From Bacteroidota bacterium (GTDB lineage: Bacteria > Bacteroidota > Bacteroidia > Bacteroidales > Prolixibacteraceae): 64,000 bases of DNA. Below are positions 27,052 to 36,279 of the stretch, piece by piece. The stretch lies in the NCBI GenBank assembly GCA_023412195.1, contig JAEYNZ010000060.1, positions 1-64,000 on the forward strand. The letters run 5' to 3'. The notes below the pieces were generated by a model, which made no database searches, was not told where the DNA came from, and saw only the letters and a list, made by a program, of their open reading frames with translations. Position 1 is the first letter of the stretch. Each line of letters opens with the position of its first letter. Both the position numbers and the translations under genes were made by a program.

Positions 27052-27468
27052 ATGAAAGCGAATGAACTAAGTACCAGGCTTGTTGAAAAAGGATTAAAAG
27101 TCACCCCCCAGAGAATGGCAATTTTTGAAGCCATCATTATGCTGAACAACCATCCCACAGCAGAAAACATTGTGGAGTATATCAGGAAAAATCATCCTAA
27201 TATTGCTGTTGCCACAGTATATAAGGTACTTGATGCACTGGCGGAAAATCAACTGATTAAAAAAGTAACTACAGAAAAAGATATCATGAGGTATGACGCG
27301 ATTATTGAATCGCATCATCATATCTATTGTACCGATTCCGACAGAATTGAAGACTACTTCGACGAAAACCTGAACGAATTGCTTCGGGCTTATTTCATCA
27401 AAAAACAATTACCTGGTTTTATTATTGAAGATCTTAAACTTCAAATCATCGGCAGATTTAAATCTTAA
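27052..27468 (+). CDS. Fur/PerR family transcriptional regulator
   Basis: A 138-residue metal-dependent repressor. The winged helix is clear (LVEKGLKVTPQRMAIFEAI...VATVYKVLDALAENQLI), followed by the HHHIYC metal-site segment. It is probably a peroxide sensor of PerR type because katG starts 30 bases downstream. The usual structural zinc site is absent: the Cys after HHHIY is the only cysteine, the partner two residues on is Ser/Asp, and there is no C-terminal CxxC. Fur-like repressors of this reduced type occur in Bacteroidota. Confidence 0.88.
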   Translation: MKANELSTRLVEKGLKVTPQRMAIFEAIIMLNNHPTAENIVEYIRKNHPNIAVATVYKVLDALAENQLIKKVTTEKDIMRYDAIIESHHHIYCTDSDRIEDYFDENLNELLRAYFIKKQLPGFIIEDLKLQIIGRFKS

Positions 27469-27497
27469 AATTAAATAATCACTTAATAAATAAAAAC

Positions 27498-29825
27498 ATG
27501 GAAAACAGTACTGAAAAAAGCAGTAAATGCCCAGTAACCGGAGCCGGTGCAAAACATGGTTTTGGCGCTTCCGGAACCTCTAACCGCGACTGGTGGCCAA
27601 ACCATCTGAAACTTAATATTCTGCGCCAGCATTCATCGAAATCAAACCCGATGGGTGAAGAGTTCGATTATGCAGAAGAGTTTAAAAGCCTGGACCTGAA
27701 AGCTGTTAAGCAGGACCTTCACAAGCTGATGACAGATTCACAGGACTGGTGGCCGGCCGACTTCGGCCATTATGGACCTTTATTCATCCGTATGGCCTGG
27801 CATAGTGCAGGCACCTACCGTACCGGCGACGGTCGAGGAGGAGCAGGAAGAGGACAGCAGCGTTTTGCCCCTCTGAACAGCTGGCCCGATAATGGTAACC
27901 TCGATAAGGCCCGGAGATTGCTCTGGCCAATCAAGCAAAAATATGGAAAGAAAATTTCGTGGGCCGACCTGATGATACTTGCCGGGAATGTTGCCCTTGA
28001 ATCCATGGGATTTAAAACATTTGGCTTTGCAGGCGGACGCGAAGATGTTTGGGAACCCGATGAAGATATTTATTGGGGATCTGAGAGAAAATGGCTCGAA
28101 AACCAGGAACGCAAACTGGATAAAAGTGAAGCCACCAACCCGCTTGCTGCCATCCAGATGGGACTTATTTATGTTAACCCAGAAGGGCCAAATGGTAATC
28201 CCGATCCTCTTGCTGCTGCCAAAGACATCAGAAACACCTTTGCCCGCATGGCGATGAACGACGAGGAAACGGTTGCTCTGATTGCAGGCGGACATACATT
28301 CGGAAAAACACATGGTGCAGGCCCTGCTACTCATGTTGGGCCTGAACCCGAAGCTGCCGGAATTGAAGAACAGGGGCTGGGCTGGAAGAATACTTTCGGT
28401 ACCGGAAAAGGAGCAGACACAATTACAAGCGGACTTGAAGTAATCTGGACACAGACACCTGCCAAATGGAGCTATTATTTCTTCGATAACCTTTTTAATT
28501 TTGAATGGGAACTTACTAAAAGTCCGGCAGGCGCTCACCAATGGGTGGCAAAAAATGCAGGAAACCTGATGCCCGATGCCCATGACCCATCAAAAAGGCA
28601 TGCACCAACCATGCTTACCACCGACCTTGCATTGCGTTTCGATCCTGAGTATGAAAAGATTTCACGGCGGTTTCATCAATACCCGCTGGAATTTGCCGAT
28701 GCTTTTGCTAGGGCATGGTTTAAACTGACCCACAGGGATATGGGCCCGCTCTCACGCTATCTGGGGCCTGAAGTTCCCTCTGAAGTGCTGATCTGGCAAG
28801 ATCCCATCCCAGTTGTGAATCATCCGTTGGTTGACGAAAATGATGTTGCTGATTTAAAAAAATCCATCCTGGCATCAGGCCTTACCGTGTCTGAACTGGT
28901 ATCAACAGCCTGGGCATCCGCTTCAACCTTCCGCGGATCCGACAAACGGGGCGGTGCAAACGGTGCCCGTGTACGGATGGCTCCTCAGAAAGATTGGGTA
29001 GTTAACAATCCGGCTCAGCTGGCAAAGGTTTTAAATACGCTGGAAGCAATCCGGCTTGATTTCAACCATTCACAGACTAACGGCAAAAAAGTTTCACTGG
29101 CCGACCTGATCGTGCTTGGAGGTTGTGCTGCGGTTGAAAAAGCTGCGGCAGATGCAGGTTTTAGTGTAACTGTCCCATTCACTCCCGGCCGAATGGATGC
29201 CCTGGAAGAACAAACAGATGTGGAAGCATTTGAGGTACTGGAGCCCATTGCAGATGGTTTTAGAAATTACCTGAAATCAAAATTTATTGTTTCCACAGAA
29301 GAACTTCTGATCGATAAGGCACAACTGCTTACACTCACTGCACCTGAACTGACAGTGCTTGTGGGAGGAATGCGTGCCTTGAATACAAACTTCGACAAAT
29401 CGGCACATGGAGTTTTCACAAAACGTCCCGAAGTTCTTACAAATGACTTCTTTGTCAACCTGCTTGACATGGGCACAGTCTGGATGCCGGCATCAGAAGA
29501 TAAAGAAACCTTCGAAGGCCTCGACCGTAAAACAGGCAAACTGAAATGGACCGCCACACGTGCCGATCTTATTTTTGGTTCCAATTCAGAGCTCAGGGCA
29601 CTGGCCGAATTGTATGCAGGCTCAGATGCAAAAGAAAAATTCGTAACCGATTTTGTGGCAGCATGGAATAAAGTCATGAACCTCGATCGCTTTGACCTGA
29701 AACATCCAAAATCAGCCGGTACTGCCAAACTGAAAACCGCTGATCTGCAAAAAGGAGATGATAAAAGGCTTAAAGAACAACAAAACGGTAAAAGAGAGCT
29801 CGAGAAGCTGGATGAATTGAATTAG
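27498..29825 (+). CDS. katG: catalase-peroxidase
   Basis: A bifunctional haem enzyme (catalase and peroxidase) that removes hydrogen peroxide in the cytosol. The catalytic set is intact: distal R98, W101 and H102 in RMAWHSAGTYR, proximal H266 in AGGHTFGKTHG, and the Trp-Tyr-Met adduct residues W101, Y225 (GLIYVNPEGPNG) and M251. The degenerate C-terminal peroxidase domain is present. At 775 residues it is slightly longer than most KatG (about 720-745), due to a charged Lys/Glu-rich tail after the AAWNKVMNLDRFDL end. It lies 30 bases after the Fur-family gene, so peroxide-controlled co-expression is likely. Confidence 0.97.
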   Translation: MENSTEKSSKCPVTGAGAKHGFGASGTSNRDWWPNHLKLNILRQHSSKSNPMGEEFDYAEEFKSLDLKAVKQDLHKLMTDSQDWWPADFGHYGPLFIRMAWHSAGTYRTGDGRGGAGRGQQRFAPLNSWPDNGNLDKARRLLWPIKQKYGKKISWADLMILAGNVALESMGFKTFGFAGGREDVWEPDEDIYWGSERKWLENQERKLDKSEATNPLAAIQMGLIYVNPEGPNGNPDPLAAAKDIRNTFARMAMNDEETVALIAGGHTFGKTHGAGPATHVGPEPEAAGIEEQGLGWKNTFGTGKGADTITSGLEVIWTQTPAKWSYYFFDNLFNFEWELTKSPAGAHQWVAKNAGNLMPDAHDPSKRHAPTMLTTDLALRFDPEYEKISRRFHQYPLEFADAFARAWFKLTHRDMGPLSRYLGPEVPSEVLIWQDPIPVVNHPLVDENDVADLKKSILASGLTVSELVSTAWASASTFRGSDKRGGANGARVRMAPQKDWVVNNPAQLAKVLNTLEAIRLDFNHSQTNGKKVSLADLIVLGGCAAVEKAAADAGFSVTVPFTPGRMDALEEQTDVEAFEVLEPIADGFRNYLKSKFIVSTEELLIDKAQLLTLTAPELTVLVGGMRALNTNFDKSAHGVFTKRPEVLTNDFFVNLLDMGTVWMPASEDKETFEGLDRKTGKLKWTATRADLIFGSNSELRALAELYAGSDAKEKFVTDFVAAWNKVMNLDRFDLKHPKSAGTAKLKTADLQKGDDKRLKEQQNGKRELEKLDELN

Positions 29826-29849
29826 AAGAGACACAAGATTATTAGACAA

Positions 29850-29911
29850 AAGACACAAGACAGGAAAGTTCAACTGCTGGATTTTCTTCGTCTTGTGTCT
29901 TGTTGTTTTTT
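29850..29911 (+). terminator. probable intrinsic terminator of katG
   Basis: A 12-bp perfect stem (AAGACACAAGAC at 29850-29861 with GTCTTGTGTCTT at 29890-29901), with a 28-base loop, followed by a T-rich tract. The large loop makes it less certain as a classical terminator. A partial direct copy of the left arm lies just upstream. Confidence 0.6.
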
Positions 29912-29912
29912 A

Positions 29913-30664
29913 TCCGGATACTAAGACAGGCACAGGATGATCAGATTCAAGAAATAAGTCCCACACTATTTTTTATGATCACCTAATTAATTGTCATTCA
30001 AAAGCTGGCTTATCTAGTGGATCACTACCCCTCCCATCCTCCCCGAAGTTGAAATGTAGGATGCTTTTTTGTAGCAGTCTACCGAACCTGCACAGGCTTA
30101 AAGTCCCCTGCCGTGGGATTTAGAAGATCGTTTATCGTATTATTTATCATATGGTTATGAAACTCACGAATGAGGGACGTGTGCCTAATTCTTACCTGAA
30201 TACTTTATTCCGGCCATTCCCTGATGTAAATGCTTATTTGCTGTTATATTCCCTGATCCAATACTTATCTGAGAACAAAATTTATCTGGAGGGAAATTAC
30301 GTGGGCAATCATTAACCAGATTGATATTGCATAAGAAGGGTTTATTTCCTTTTCAGAGCCTGACATAAAAGTTTTCAGATTCAAGTCATCTTCTACACAA
30401 CATCATTTCACCTTCATCTTAAATTCGTATTTTGATTAACTTAAGATGAAGATGAGATGAAGTTAAGATGAACTTGAGATGAAGTTGGTCTGAATTTAAT
30501 CCCTGATTTGTAGCTGGTCTGCCGCTACCTGTAATGAATGCTGATATGGCTAAAAAAGAAATGTTTAATCATTTTTCATTAGCAGACGGTGATATGGGAT
30601 TTACCTGGCCATGGAAAAGAGAGCATGAAAATTTAATGCGATCCCTTGCGCATAATACTAAATT
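29913..30664. other. gene-poor region with short AGATGAA repeats
   Basis: About 750 bases with no recognisable gene on either strand. Near 30410-30490 there is a cluster of GATGAA-type repeats: at least four copies of AGATGAA within about 45 bases, and an inverted copy CTTCATCTTAA at 30413-30423 facing TTAAGATGAAG at 30440-30450. An ATG-initiated frame at 30534 runs into the opposing gene and its terminator and is not accepted. I see no RNA gene. Confidence 0.5.
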
Positions 30665-30692
30665 AAAAAAGGCCGTCACAAGCGACGGCCTC
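30665..30692 (-). terminator. intrinsic terminator of the T9SS cargo gene
   Basis: On the minus strand an AGGCCGTC/GACGGCCT stem with a six-base loop is followed by a run of T residues. It lies about 30 bases past the stop of the gene at 30724. Confidence 0.85.
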
Positions 30693-30723
30693 TTCAATAA
30701 ATCAAGAAACTCAATGAATCATC

Positions 30724-33384
30724 TTATCTTTTTACTAATCTGCTGGATTTCACCAGACCTTTCTCATCGAACAGGCTGATGATATACACGCCGCTGATCA
30801 GCCTGGAAGTGTTGATTTCAGATCCGGGGTATTTCAGATCAACCACCTGCTGACCGGTAATGTTTGAAATAATAACCCGCGACAGTTTATCGTAGTTACT
30901 TATCCTTACTACATTGGTAAACGGATTGGGATAGATGGTGAACTCAGCTCCCGAAGGAATGTGCGCACTGGTAGGTTCGGTAACATCCACCACATCGGCT
31001 TCAGTACGGGGTTGCAATCTGAAAACCCCACCCCTGTTACTGACTACACCTGTAACATCATAAACATTGCTTTCAACGGGTGAATACATAAAAATTCTAT
31101 TGCCTATCAGCAGCGAGTCGGAACTTTCATCGAAATAAAGGGTAAAAGCACCTTGTTGATCTGCAGCAGAAGCGCGTCCCTGTGTCACCTGAACAAGCAT
31201 GCTTTCGTACGTTTCAACTGAATCGGTAGCCCAGTTAACAACCAATGGTTCAACTGTTAGCGGTGCATCAGTCAGCCAGACACTTTCGGCCACAATTGAG
31301 GTTACCTGGGCAAGTTCTGACACTTCACCGACAACTATTACGCCACTACCTGATTCAAGGGTGCCGGTTTCGGCATAAGCCACCCAGATCCCGCTTCTGG
31401 CAGTATTGGCATCCTGAACAAAAAATCCTTCGCCCTGGAAGATGGCAGTCACCGTACCTGTAATGCGGACAGTCTCACCAACCATAGGAGAAACCTGGCC
31501 ACCACCCCTTACCTCAGCAATGGTTGCATTGATGTCGCGCAGGGTAAATGTTGCTTCCTGTGCAGGGAATGCCACACCAGTAGAATCGATGAATCCTGCA
31601 AGGAATCCGTAGGTGTATTGAGCACCGTATTCAGGCACTTCTGCTGAATCAAGCTCAATCCTGACTGTCCGCGAGTCCATAACAGACGTTGTGAAAGCTA
31701 CATCCTGTCCGCCTCTGTTCACATACACAAGTGAATCGAGGGCAGCCTGATCAACTGCAGTGGAATCAGAGAGCAGGATTTCCTGGCTGAAACTCATTGA
31801 AAGGAATGGGGGGAAATGATCAAGTGTGTCACCATCCATAGGAGAGAAAGTAACAGATGTTATAGTTTCGCTGTTGGTATCGAATGTTTTTGAATAGTTT
31901 GTTCTTTCCCCGAACATGAATGTATTTCCAGCCATGTCGGTAATGGAACCGCTTGCAATAATCAACTGATACTCTGCGCGGAAATCATTTTCTGTTACCT
32001 GAAACAATTTTTTTGGATCAAGTACCATGGTGTTTCCTGTGATAGTGATGGATGAATGGTCCAGAACCTCAAATACAACCCAGTTGCTGTCATTATATGC
32101 ACCACCATCATCCTGATAAAATTTAAACTCAATGAAATGATAGTTGGCCAGCTTAATATCTTCACTGAAAGTCAGGGTGAAAATTGCGTTCCTGGCAACT
32201 GTTTCATCAAGGTTTGGCTCAACTGAGAGCAATTCAGGTGCTACACGGTCTGGAAGTGAAACGATCCATGGATCTGTACCAAAACCTTCCCATACATTAC
32301 GCGACAGGTCAGCAATAAGCCCTTCATCAACCTCCAGGATGAAGGTCATGCTATCATTGGTAAACTGAGAAATATCGTAGGAAAGGTTAAACTGCCTTTC
32401 GCCAACCTGTTCAAAAGGGATAGTTGCAACGATCGTGCTGTCAGCCTGATTCCTTATGGTTACCTGTGCACCGTTCAAGGTTACAGGTTTTGAGAATCTC
32501 AACATCAGACCACCCGTGGGACTGAAGCTCGTCGACCTTTCAACCACTGACGGGAATGTTATATCGACCGTACTGAATGTGCGGGTAAAAGAGTTTGCCA
32601 AATTTCCTGCCATATCCATCACCGATCCGGCAGTAATAACCAATTCATAAACCGACATTGGTTCCAGGGCTTTTGATGGATTGATAGTGAGTGTATTTTC
32701 AACAATTGTGATCTGGGAAGTACTAAAGCGCTCAAACTCTACTCCTGCCTGACCGGGAGGATAGTGGAGGATCAGGATCTGGTAGTTAGGCACCAACTGA
32801 ACATCTTCGTTAAAAGTAAATACAAACTCAGGTTCCAAATCAACCAACTGATTTAAATTGGGTGTAACACCTGTCAGTTGTGGTGGTGTCTGGTCGTAAA
32901 TAAATACATGTGTGTAGGAAGGCAGTGCATTTCCTGTCGAATCTTCCACTGAACCTGCAGTAACAGCAAGTTCATACCTTTCGGTTGTATTAAAAACAGT
33001 GGCAGGTTTAACGGTTATTGTATTGCCTTCTACTACAATCCCTGTATCGGCAACCAGTTCAATTTCTGTATAATTTGGCCCCGGATTGCGGTGGATAGCG
33101 AATTTATAACTTTCGCCGAGCACCACGCCTTTGTTGTAAGTTAGGGTAAATACAACATTCATGGTGTTGCCTGTTTCGTCTACATCGAAAACAGGAGTGA
33201 TGTTTACAACCTCAGCAACAATTGTATCCTCCTGAGCAATCGTTGCAGCTTCTCCAATAGGAGCATTTAAATAATTATCTTCCAATATAGTTTTAGCATC
33301 CGCCATCATGGCAGAGGCATAAGTCAGCCCTAAAAAAAAGGGCATACAGCTAAACACTAAAATTAAAGTATAAATTTTTCTCAT
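30724..33384 (-). CDS. large T9SS-secreted protein with Ig-like domains
   Basis: An 886-residue exported surface or secreted protein. Order: signal peptide (MRKIYTLILVFSCMPFFLGLTYASA); four or more repeated SbsA/Big-type Ig-like modules (FTFNEDVQLVP, FTLTFSEDIKLA, VITAGSVMDMAGNLAN, LIIASGSITDMAGN); an OB-fold-like domain at about 640-740 (VGETVRITGTVTAIFQGEGFFVQDAN); and a C-terminal type IX sorting domain (FTIYPNPFTNVVRISN...LISGVYIISLFDEKG...SSRLVKR). The C-terminal domain directs passage through the type IX system and removal or anchoring at the surface. No enzymatic domain is visible, so adhesion or a structural role is likely. I chose the start at 33384; an upstream ATG at 33462 would place 26 residues ahead of the signal peptide. 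Confidence 0.88.
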   Translation of the reverse strand: MRKIYTLILVFSCMPFFLGLTYASAMMADAKTILEDNYLNAPIGEAATIAQEDTIVAEVVNITPVFDVDETGNTMNVVFTLTYNKGVVLGESYKFAIHRNPGPNYTEIELVADTGIVVEGNTITVKPATVFNTTERYELAVTAGSVEDSTGNALPSYTHVFIYDQTPPQLTGVTPNLNQLVDLEPEFVFTFNEDVQLVPNYQILILHYPPGQAGVEFERFSTSQITIVENTLTINPSKALEPMSVYELVITAGSVMDMAGNLANSFTRTFSTVDITFPSVVERSTSFSPTGGLMLRFSKPVTLNGAQVTIRNQADSTIVATIPFEQVGERQFNLSYDISQFTNDSMTFILEVDEGLIADLSRNVWEGFGTDPWIVSLPDRVAPELLSVEPNLDETVARNAIFTLTFSEDIKLANYHFIEFKFYQDDGGAYNDSNWVVFEVLDHSSITITGNTMVLDPKKLFQVTENDFRAEYQLIIASGSITDMAGNTFMFGERTNYSKTFDTNSETITSVTFSPMDGDTLDHFPPFLSMSFSQEILLSDSTAVDQAALDSLVYVNRGGQDVAFTTSVMDSRTVRIELDSAEVPEYGAQYTYGFLAGFIDSTGVAFPAQEATFTLRDINATIAEVRGGGQVSPMVGETVRITGTVTAIFQGEGFFVQDANTARSGIWVAYAETGTLESGSGVIVVGEVSELAQVTSIVAESVWLTDAPLTVEPLVVNWATDSVETYESMLVQVTQGRASAADQQGAFTLYFDESSDSLLIGNRIFMYSPVESNVYDVTGVVSNRGGVFRLQPRTEADVVDVTEPTSAHIPSGAEFTIYPNPFTNVVRISNYDKLSRVIISNITGQQVVDLKYPGSEINTSRLISGVYIISLFDEKGLVKSSRLVKR

Positions 33385-33740
33385 AGTAATAAATTTTATA
33401 AAAAACAGGTTTCTTTTGTATGTTCGCAGTAAATGGACAATTAAAACCTGCAAAAAGTTCATCTTCTTTTTGTTATCATGCTGGATTGTATAACATAAAA
33501 ATATTAATACCTATTGGTTTTAATAATTTTAATAATTTGGGCTTCAGCATAAAGCATTTAACATTTTTTAAACAATTGTGGCTTTAAAAAAAAGAGAAAT
33601 AATGAAATCTATTTCAGAAATGGAGATTAAAAGGCTTGATTAAATTGTTTCCATTATACTGGCGGATGTTACTTTACTTTTATACAGTCACAATATATCT
33701 TCCTGCCTTGACAAAAGGGGCATTGAATACAATGGTTGTG
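33385..33740. other. intergenic region
   Basis: AT-rich stretch (about 355 bases) between the T9SS cargo gene (upstream side) and the 3' end of the DNPH1-like gene. No gene, hairpin or clear promoter box was recognised; it presumably carries the promoter of the cargo gene. Confidence 0.4.
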
Positions 33741-34169
33741 CTATAAATCATGGTTCATAAAGTGGGTAACAACTGAAATGGCTTCATCAGGATCAGAATA
33801 ATGAACCAACCGGATACCAGGGCAGCCTGCGACCATAGCTGAAAGATTCTTGCCAGGTTGCGGACGGAACAGGCATAGTACCTTTTTTCCGGAGGCAACA
33901 GCTTGTCCCAGTTCAAAACCCACTCCCATGGAAACGGTAGTTACCTCCGCCACCACAGCATCGCACGAAAGCAGCCATTCCATATCGCGTTGATAAATTT
34001 CCTGATCGGTAAGCTGTTCATCCATGCCGGATTCTGTTGCTGAACCGCCCACATGTTCTGTCAGCACTGTTCCAAACTGTTGGAGATGACTTATGATTTT
34101 GGCATACAACCCTGAATCTTCACGGCCGCCACGTATGGATCCGGCAAAGTATATCTTTTTATTTTCCAC
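33741..34169 (-). CDS. DNPH1/Rcl-like 2'-deoxynucleoside 5'-phosphate N-hydrolase
   Basis: A 142-residue cytosolic protein of the nucleoside deoxyribosyltransferase superfamily. Features are the N-terminal KKIYFAGSIRGGRED (substrate phosphate/sugar loop), a mid-segment DMEWLLSCDAVVAEVT with the family Asp/Glu, and a FELGQAVASGKKVLCL strand with the catalytic-type Glu. These match DNPH1 (Rcl), which splits 2'-deoxynucleoside 5'-monophosphates into base and deoxyribose 5-phosphate, a nucleotide-sanitation role. The best start is GTG at 34169 (VENKKIYFAG). The longer frame begins inside the terminator hairpin of the upstream protease gene. It lies downstream of ctpA on the same strand. Confidence 0.8.
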   Translation of the reverse strand: MENKKIYFAGSIRGGREDSGLYAKIISHLQQFGTVLTEHVGGSATESGMDEQLTDQEIYQRDMEWLLSCDAVVAEVTTVSMGVGFELGQAVASGKKVLCLFRPQPGKNLSAMVAGCPGIRLVHYSDPDEAISVVTHFMNHDL

Positions 34170-34207
34170 ACCAACTGAATTGATGATGACGAATATCTGC
34201 AAAAAAA

Positions 34208-34234
34208 AATTGCCGGAATACAATTCCGGCAATT
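34208..34234 (-). terminator. intrinsic terminator of the S41 protease gene
   Basis: A perfect 12-bp stem AATTGCCGGAAT/ATTCCGGCAATT with a three-base loop. On the minus strand it is followed by a run of T residues (A-run at 34201-34209 on the plus strand). It separates the protease gene from the downstream DNPH1-like gene. Confidence 0.9.
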
Positions 34235-34254
34235 TTCAGTATAAAATATTACGT

Positions 34255-35928
34255 TTACCTGTCCATTGTAATTACAATTTCCGGGTTGAAATAATTGTTA
34301 TATGAAAAAGATGAACGCAGTTCGTCCATAGCCTTCTGAATCACCTGATCTTCGGCAATTGAAGAACGAATGGCACCTTTTTGGTAGTAAAAGCGTGATA
34401 CGATCTCGCTTTTAAGCAGGCTTTTAATTTCGTCGGAGAAAACCTTCAGGTCCTTTTCAACATCAGGATGAAGTTTTACAAGCATTTCTTCAAATTCACC
34501 TGAAGCCAGTTCGAAATATTTTTCCTTCTGAGCCGTTTCCATAAGTTCCTTCAGCATTTGCTCCGAACGTGACTCATACTCGAAGTTATTCTTTTTGACA
34601 TATGAAGAAAAGTCGTTGTAAATCTCATCTGTTATTTCAAATTCTTCAGGTGAAGCTATGGATGAATTTGTATTTGAATACAGGGTTGCATAATCAAAAA
34701 CCAGGAAATTTGTAAGCAGGGCAGCGCTCAGGTTACTAAGCTGTTCAGGTTCCAGCACTACATCAGGTACAATTCCTCCACCATCGAATACAGTCCTGCC
34801 TTTTTTAGTTTTAAACTCAGAAATCAGTGAATCAGGCACATTGCCGGCACTTCCATCCTCGTTACGGTGGGTGTAATCGAGCGACTGGATACAGCGCCCG
34901 CTGGGTGTATAATATTTTGCAGTTGTAACCTTCAGCTTTGTGTTGTAGCTGAGGTCGCGGGTAGTTTGTACCAATCCTTTGCCAAAAGTTCTGGAGCCTA
35001 CAACGATTCCCCTGTCGAGGTCCTGAATAGCGCCTGCAACAATTTCGGAAGCAGACGCAGAATGGTTGTTTGTAAGAACGGCTATGCGTATGGTAGTATC
35101 AATAGGTGCAGTTGTTGCGGTATAGGTTCTGTCCCATTGCTTAACCTTCCCTTTGGTACTGACGATCTCCTCCCCTTTGGGAACAAAAAGGTTAACTATT
35201 TTTACAGCTTCCTGCAGCAACCCGCCAGGATTTGACCTCATGTCGAGAATAATCGCTTCGGGGTTCTCTTTTTTCAGTTCAAGGTATGCCTTACGGACAG
35301 CATCACCGCTGTTTGCAGTAAAATTGGAAAGCCTTATATAGGCAGTTTTCTTATCGAGCATGCCGTAATATGGAATAGCATCAATAACAATTTTTTCACG
35401 TACAACATCCACCTCAAAGGGTTTAGTGTTGCCGGGCCTCATTATGGTAAGCCTGACAGGTTTTTTGGCCGGGCCCTTCAGCATGCTGCTCACATCTTCG
35501 GTCGACATGTCCCCCGTGGGTTTATCCTCAACTTTCATGATAATGTCGCCGGCCTTCAGTCCAAATTTCTGAGCCGGAAAACCTTCATAGGGTTCTGATA
35601 TGATAATTTGTCCTTTTTGCTTGCCTATCAGAGCGCCTATCCCCGCATACTCCCCGGTAGTCATAAAACGGAAATCCTCCATCTGATCTTCCGGGATGTA
35701 GTTTGTATAGGGATCCAGTGATTCAAGCATCTGGTCGATGCTTGTTTTTACCAGGGTATTGGGATTTACCTCATCAACATAGAACATATTCAGTTCACGA
35801 AACAGGCTATAGTAAATTTCCAGGTTTTTGGCAATCTGAAAATTTTTATCGTCGCGGTTAAAACTATAAAAAGTTATTCCTGTAAGGAGTACCAGTGTGG
35901 TAACAATCCAAAATCTCTTCCAGTTCAT
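34255..35928 (-). CDS. S41 family C-terminal processing protease
   Basis: A 557-residue envelope serine protease. Order: membrane anchor or signal (residues 6-22, WIVTTLVLLTGITFYSF); an N-terminal helical region; a PDZ domain at about 95-165 (GIGALIGKQKGQIIISEPYEGFPAQKFGLKAGDIIMKV), which selects C-terminal substrate tails; and the S41 catalytic domain. The nucleophile Ser lies in the SASASEIVAGA segment (290-300) and the general-base Lys is K317 in SRTFGKGLVQ. It matures or degrades periplasmic proteins. A TATTTTTG -7 box lies 55 bases upstream, and a terminator follows. Confidence 0.92.
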   Translation of the reverse strand: MNWKRFWIVTTLVLLTGITFYSFNRDDKNFQIAKNLEIYYSLFRELNMFYVDEVNPNTLVKTSIDQMLESLDPYTNYIPEDQMEDFRFMTTGEYAGIGALIGKQKGQIIISEPYEGFPAQKFGLKAGDIIMKVEDKPTGDMSTEDVSSMLKGPAKKPVRLTIMRPGNTKPFEVDVVREKIVIDAIPYYGMLDKKTAYIRLSNFTANSGDAVRKAYLELKKENPEAIILDMRSNPGGLLQEAVKIVNLFVPKGEEIVSTKGKVKQWDRTYTATTAPIDTTIRIAVLTNNHSASASEIVAGAIQDLDRGIVVGSRTFGKGLVQTTRDLSYNTKLKVTTAKYYTPSGRCIQSLDYTHRNEDGSAGNVPDSLISEFKTKKGRTVFDGGGIVPDVVLEPEQLSNLSAALLTNFLVFDYATLYSNTNSSIASPEEFEITDEIYNDFSSYVKKNNFEYESRSEQMLKELMETAQKEKYFELASGEFEEMLVKLHPDVEKDLKVFSDEIKSLLKSEIVSRFYYQKGAIRSSIAEDQVIQKAMDELRSSFSYNNYFNPEIVITMDR

Positions 35929-35983
35929 CTTGTTTTCTTTAAGCGGATGGATGTATGATCAAAAACTACAATCTCTTGAATGA

Positions 35984-35991
35984 CAAAAATA
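35984..35991 (-). promoter_or_regulatory. Bacteroidota -7 box of the S41 protease gene
   Basis: Minus-strand TATTTTTG, a TAnnTTTG match about 55 bases before the start. No -33 element is clear. Confidence 0.4.
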
Positions 35992-36218
35992 AAACATTAC
36001 CTGTAATCAGTTGCCTATTATCTACCTGATTAAGTTAAAATATATTAACGGTCAGGTATAACAGGTATGTTTTATTGTCGCCTGGAAATTGAATTACAAA
36101 GATCAGACCAGAAGCCATTATTATTTTGCTGTAATGAATTTAATGGCCTGAATTGAGTATTCACCGGCAGTTTTGGGAGGTTTAACGAAAAAGAAATGAT
36201 AAAGAAGTGTAACCTCTT

Positions 36219-36226
36219 TACGTTTG
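36219..36226 (+). promoter_or_regulatory. Bacteroidota -7 box of the DUF2807 gene
   Basis: TACGTTTG, a TAnnTTTG match 53 bases before the ATG at 36280. No clear -33 element. Confidence 0.4.
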
Positions 36227-36279
36227 CATCGTCTTAAAGTTATAGCTGAATATTCAGATTTTATCAAAAACAGCAGACA

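Larger units (their letters stand above)
35929..36279. other. divergent intergenic region between protease and DUF2807 genes
   Basis: About 350 bases with promoters for both neighbours. TAnnTTTG boxes lie at 35984-35991 (minus strand) and 36219-36226 (plus strand). No gene or RNA recognised. Confidence 0.5.

Noticed and set aside
30534..30779. An 81-residue ATG-initiated frame on the plus strand
   Set aside because: It crosses the terminator of the opposing T9SS gene and overlaps its 3' end. The sequence shows no family resemblance or signal features.
34170..34232. Extended start of the DNPH1-like gene
   Set aside because: The added codons lie in the terminator hairpin of the upstream protease gene; GTG at 34169 gives the family N-terminus.
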